Assembly (NCBI GenBank): GCA_014529385.2
Contig: CM043944.1
Span: 174,675,240-174,739,239 of the forward strand
Direction: 5' to 3'
DNA from: Adiantum capillus-veneris
Lineage: Eukaryota > Streptophyta > Polypodiopsida > Polypodiales > Pteridaceae
DNA: 64,000 bases
A program made the position numbers and the translations under genes. Positions 62,121 to 64,000 of the stretch are shown in pieces. The notes under the pieces were generated by a model that was given only the letters and a program-made list of their open reading frames with translations, was not told where the DNA came from and did not search any database. The stretch's first letter is position 1; each line of letters begins with the position of its first letter.

Positions 62121-63439
62121 AAGCAAAAGTCAATTTAAAAAATGCATAAACCAACAAAGAGTACTGATTGGGCATACACAAGCATATACTTCTCAAGGAA
62201 ACTGTTGAAAGACTTTCAACTTGGGATCAAAGCATTTATACCAGTCTATATATCTCTTATGGCAAGGCCACGAATGGGGATCTCTAGCAACCCACATCAT
62301 CTCACACTCGGTAGCTCGATCCCTAGTGCTCAACTTCAAAAAAGCCTCACGCAATAGCTTTCACAAAAGGTTATGCAAACACGACTAACCACAGTCTCAA
62401 AAAGGGCTCTTCAGGCTTGAGTGTTAGGTTCATTTAGCTCTCTCTAGAACACTATGTCTGTGATGTTTAGAGCCTCTTACCATAGTTGGTGCAACAATGT
62501 CCTTAAATTGCTATATGATAGAGTCCCCGCTTTTACACACAGTCGGATCATGATGTCTTTGCCGACAGTGGCACCGTTGCCCACGATGCAGGACTCGGAG
62601 CAGAGAGGTCCTTTGACACTTTCATCCACTTGTCGCCAGCCACACCAAAAAGTTGGAGAGTTAAAGTGGCATATTCAAGCTCTACTATAGTCTAATAAGT
62701 CGTGTGTACTTGCCGATTATTATAATTAGTTAGTGTTTATGGTTTATGTGGTATATTAGTAGAGAATGTCATGGTCTATCTATAGTTTTATGATTAAGAT
62801 TATACTAACTTTTGATATCCATTTCCTTTCTCTGTTTCTTTACAAATTTGTCTTCTTCACATTAGTAGAGATTTTGGGATAGGCAAGCATCTTTGGCACT
62901 ACATTAGATCATCCCAAAAATTGCCAAAAACCTAAAGCTAGTACATGTTTTGCCATAACAGAAGATAGTCAGTTGGAAATGCATATGAGGTTAGATCTAA
63001 GTTTTGACCACATACTTGGATTCCCTGCATTGCAAGCTTTTCTCACACTTTGGTATTGATGCCCTGCTTCTAAGCACTTCTTCTTCCTCCTTTTCTTCTT
63101 CTTTTTGTCGATGATCATATTAGGTTGGATTTGCTAGGAATGCATCAATTGATAAAATAGCATCATATGCCATCCTTATCAACATCGCTAGAGATTTGAT
63201 AAATTACATCTTTTCTGCTTCTCCTTTTTGTCAAGCTTTGGTGCATAACATGTGCACAGCATGAGTTAAAGCTATCCATGCTTTTTAAACAACCCAAAAT
63301 GTCAAACTTGAGAGTTAATACAACCTAGATAGTGCAAAGAAGCATGTAAGGCATTACTGAGACATTGCTGACTTAGGCAGCTTGGTGTATTTGAAATTTG
63401 TGGCCAATTACTCACCATAATGATATGGAGTGCTATAAA
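62121..63439. other. Unclassified sequence, no gene recognised
   Basis: Short open frames without recognisable domains. No repeat structure was identified. Poly-pyrimidine stretches occur around 63080-63110. Confidence 0.4.
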
Positions 63440-63667
63440 TTACATTAGTGGAAAGAAGTTGTCATTGCTTTGAAGTATTAGAGATGCTAAGTTGGTCATA
63501 GAAGAGCTTCCTTCTTGTGACTTGATGATGACTTTTCCTGGACCTTGCTTGCATTGTAGCAATTTGCAATCATACCCAAGTTTATTAATTAGGATGTGAG
63601 CCTCATGCAAGGTAGTTGGCTTGACCAAATTGTTGTGCTCTTTGGAGTCCATTGAAGCATTGTCCAT
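63440..63667 (-). CDS. Small hypothetical ORF (75 aa) behind a TATA box
   Basis: On the minus strand an ATG at 63667 opens MDNASMDSKEHNNLVKPTTL, then HEAHILINKLGYDCKLLQCK, and ends LILQSNDNFFPLM. A canonical TATAAAAGG lies at 63827-63835, about 160 bp upstream, with a purine-rich leader (agtgagagagagaaaaag) between. The frame extends further upstream, but only through the presumed leader to a GTG. I recognise no domain, signal peptide or membrane segment. It may be a real small gene, the first exon of one, or the promoter and leader of an unrecognised LTR. Confidence 0.35.
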   Translation of the reverse strand: MDNASMDSKEHNNLVKPTTLHEAHILINKLGYDCKLLQCKQGPGKVIIKSQEGSSSMTNLASLILQSNDNFFPLM

Positions 63668-63826
63668 TATTTGAACTAGTACTGCTAGCGGCCTTTGGCT
63701 ACCTCTCTTTCTCTCTTTTCGTGTAGGCTTTTTCTCTCTCTCACTGAGCACACTGGGTTTAGAGCACACTAGCCAGATTGAGGAGGGAGCAACATGTGTC
63801 CAAGGGAGGGAGCCAAAATCCCTCCC

Positions 63827-63835
63827 CCTTTTATA
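63827..63835 (-). promoter_or_regulatory. TATA box upstream of the small ORF
   Basis: On the minus strand TATAAAAGG in the context actattataaaaggggg. The sequence and its distance to the first ATG fit a plant RNA polymerase II core promoter. Confidence 0.5.
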
Positions 63836-64000
63836 ATAGTATAGATACACTGTGCTTGGTAGTGACATTGTCTCCACCCTATCTTGTTGTGATCAAATTT
63901 GCTACTCGGAGAATGTTTGCCACTAGACACTATCTTGAGGTGATTGCATATGTAATTAACATTCTAAAATTTATTGAAGTAAAAACAAAAGATTGATAAA

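Noticed and set aside
63668-63877. 70-codon upstream extension of the small ORF
   Set aside because: It begins at GTG and overlaps the TATA box and the probable leader. The internal ATG at 63667 fits better.

Overview
This is nuclear DNA of a land plant with a large, transposon-rich genome. The evidence is nested LTR retrotransposons with plant-type initiator-tRNA primer sites, Copia polyproteins of plant style, Gypsy chromoviruses and a dual-RNase-H Gypsy element, a Helitron helicase remnant, a LINE remnant, a pentatricopeptide-repeat (PPR) gene scrap and long (GA/CT)n microsatellites. I cannot name the species. I see no bacterial gene, CRISPR array, organelle gene or convincing intact host gene. 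The only long intact coding region is the polyprotein of a young Copia element near the right end.

Layout, with element names used below. 1-4.1 kb: remnants of a LINE and of a Helitron helicase, both on the minus strand. 4613-9901: Copia-1, a decayed Copia with target-site duplication (TSD) CCCAG; its 5' LTR carries a 227-bp solo LTR of the young Copia-2 family, and its 3' LTR has a tandem duplication that doubles the promoter. 9.9-11.9 kb: unclassified flank with a ~160-bp tandem duplication and a (CT)30 tract. 11.9-20.3 kb: Chromo-1, a badly decayed chromodomain Gypsy element whose reverse transcriptase is split by a 1593-bp solo LTR of the Chromo-2 family. 20261-20795: a small terminal-inverted-repeat element holding a tRNA-like segment and a minisatellite. 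20.8-24.7 kb: unclassified, with a PPR scrap and several microsatellites. 24696-34922: Chromo-2 (TSD GGAGC), nearly full length but full of stops and frameshifts, with a 1475-bp foreign solo LTR (TSD GGGCT) inside its 3' LTR.

35787-50927: Tat-1, bounded by ~840 and ~872-bp LTRs. Its right part carries RNase H, a second RNase H and integrase. Its left and middle are occupied by two further Gypsy elements: Gyp-Y (protease, reverse transcriptase, RNase H, integrase and an extra coiled-coil ORF) and Gyp-X (gag and protease). Another Chromo-family LTR lies between the Tat-1 RNase H region and integrase. 50.9-54.4 kb: mostly unclassified, with a gag zinc-knuckle remnant. 54.4-56.0 kb: a degenerate array of ~170-bp repeats interrupted by a probable solo LTR.

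56720-61897 (minus): Copia-2, which looks structurally complete, with 227-bp LTRs that appear identical, TSD ACTAT, primer site, polypurine tract and an uninterrupted 1428-codon gag-pol. It sits at the very start of the gag of an older Copia. 61.9-64 kb: the older Copia leader, unclassified sequence, and a small ORF with a good TATA box on the minus strand.

The biology of the window is retrotransposition in layers. The order of insertions can be read from the nesting: Chromo-1, Tat-1 and Copia-1 are old hosts; Chromo-family LTRs and foreign solo LTRs came later; the Copia-2 family is the most recent.
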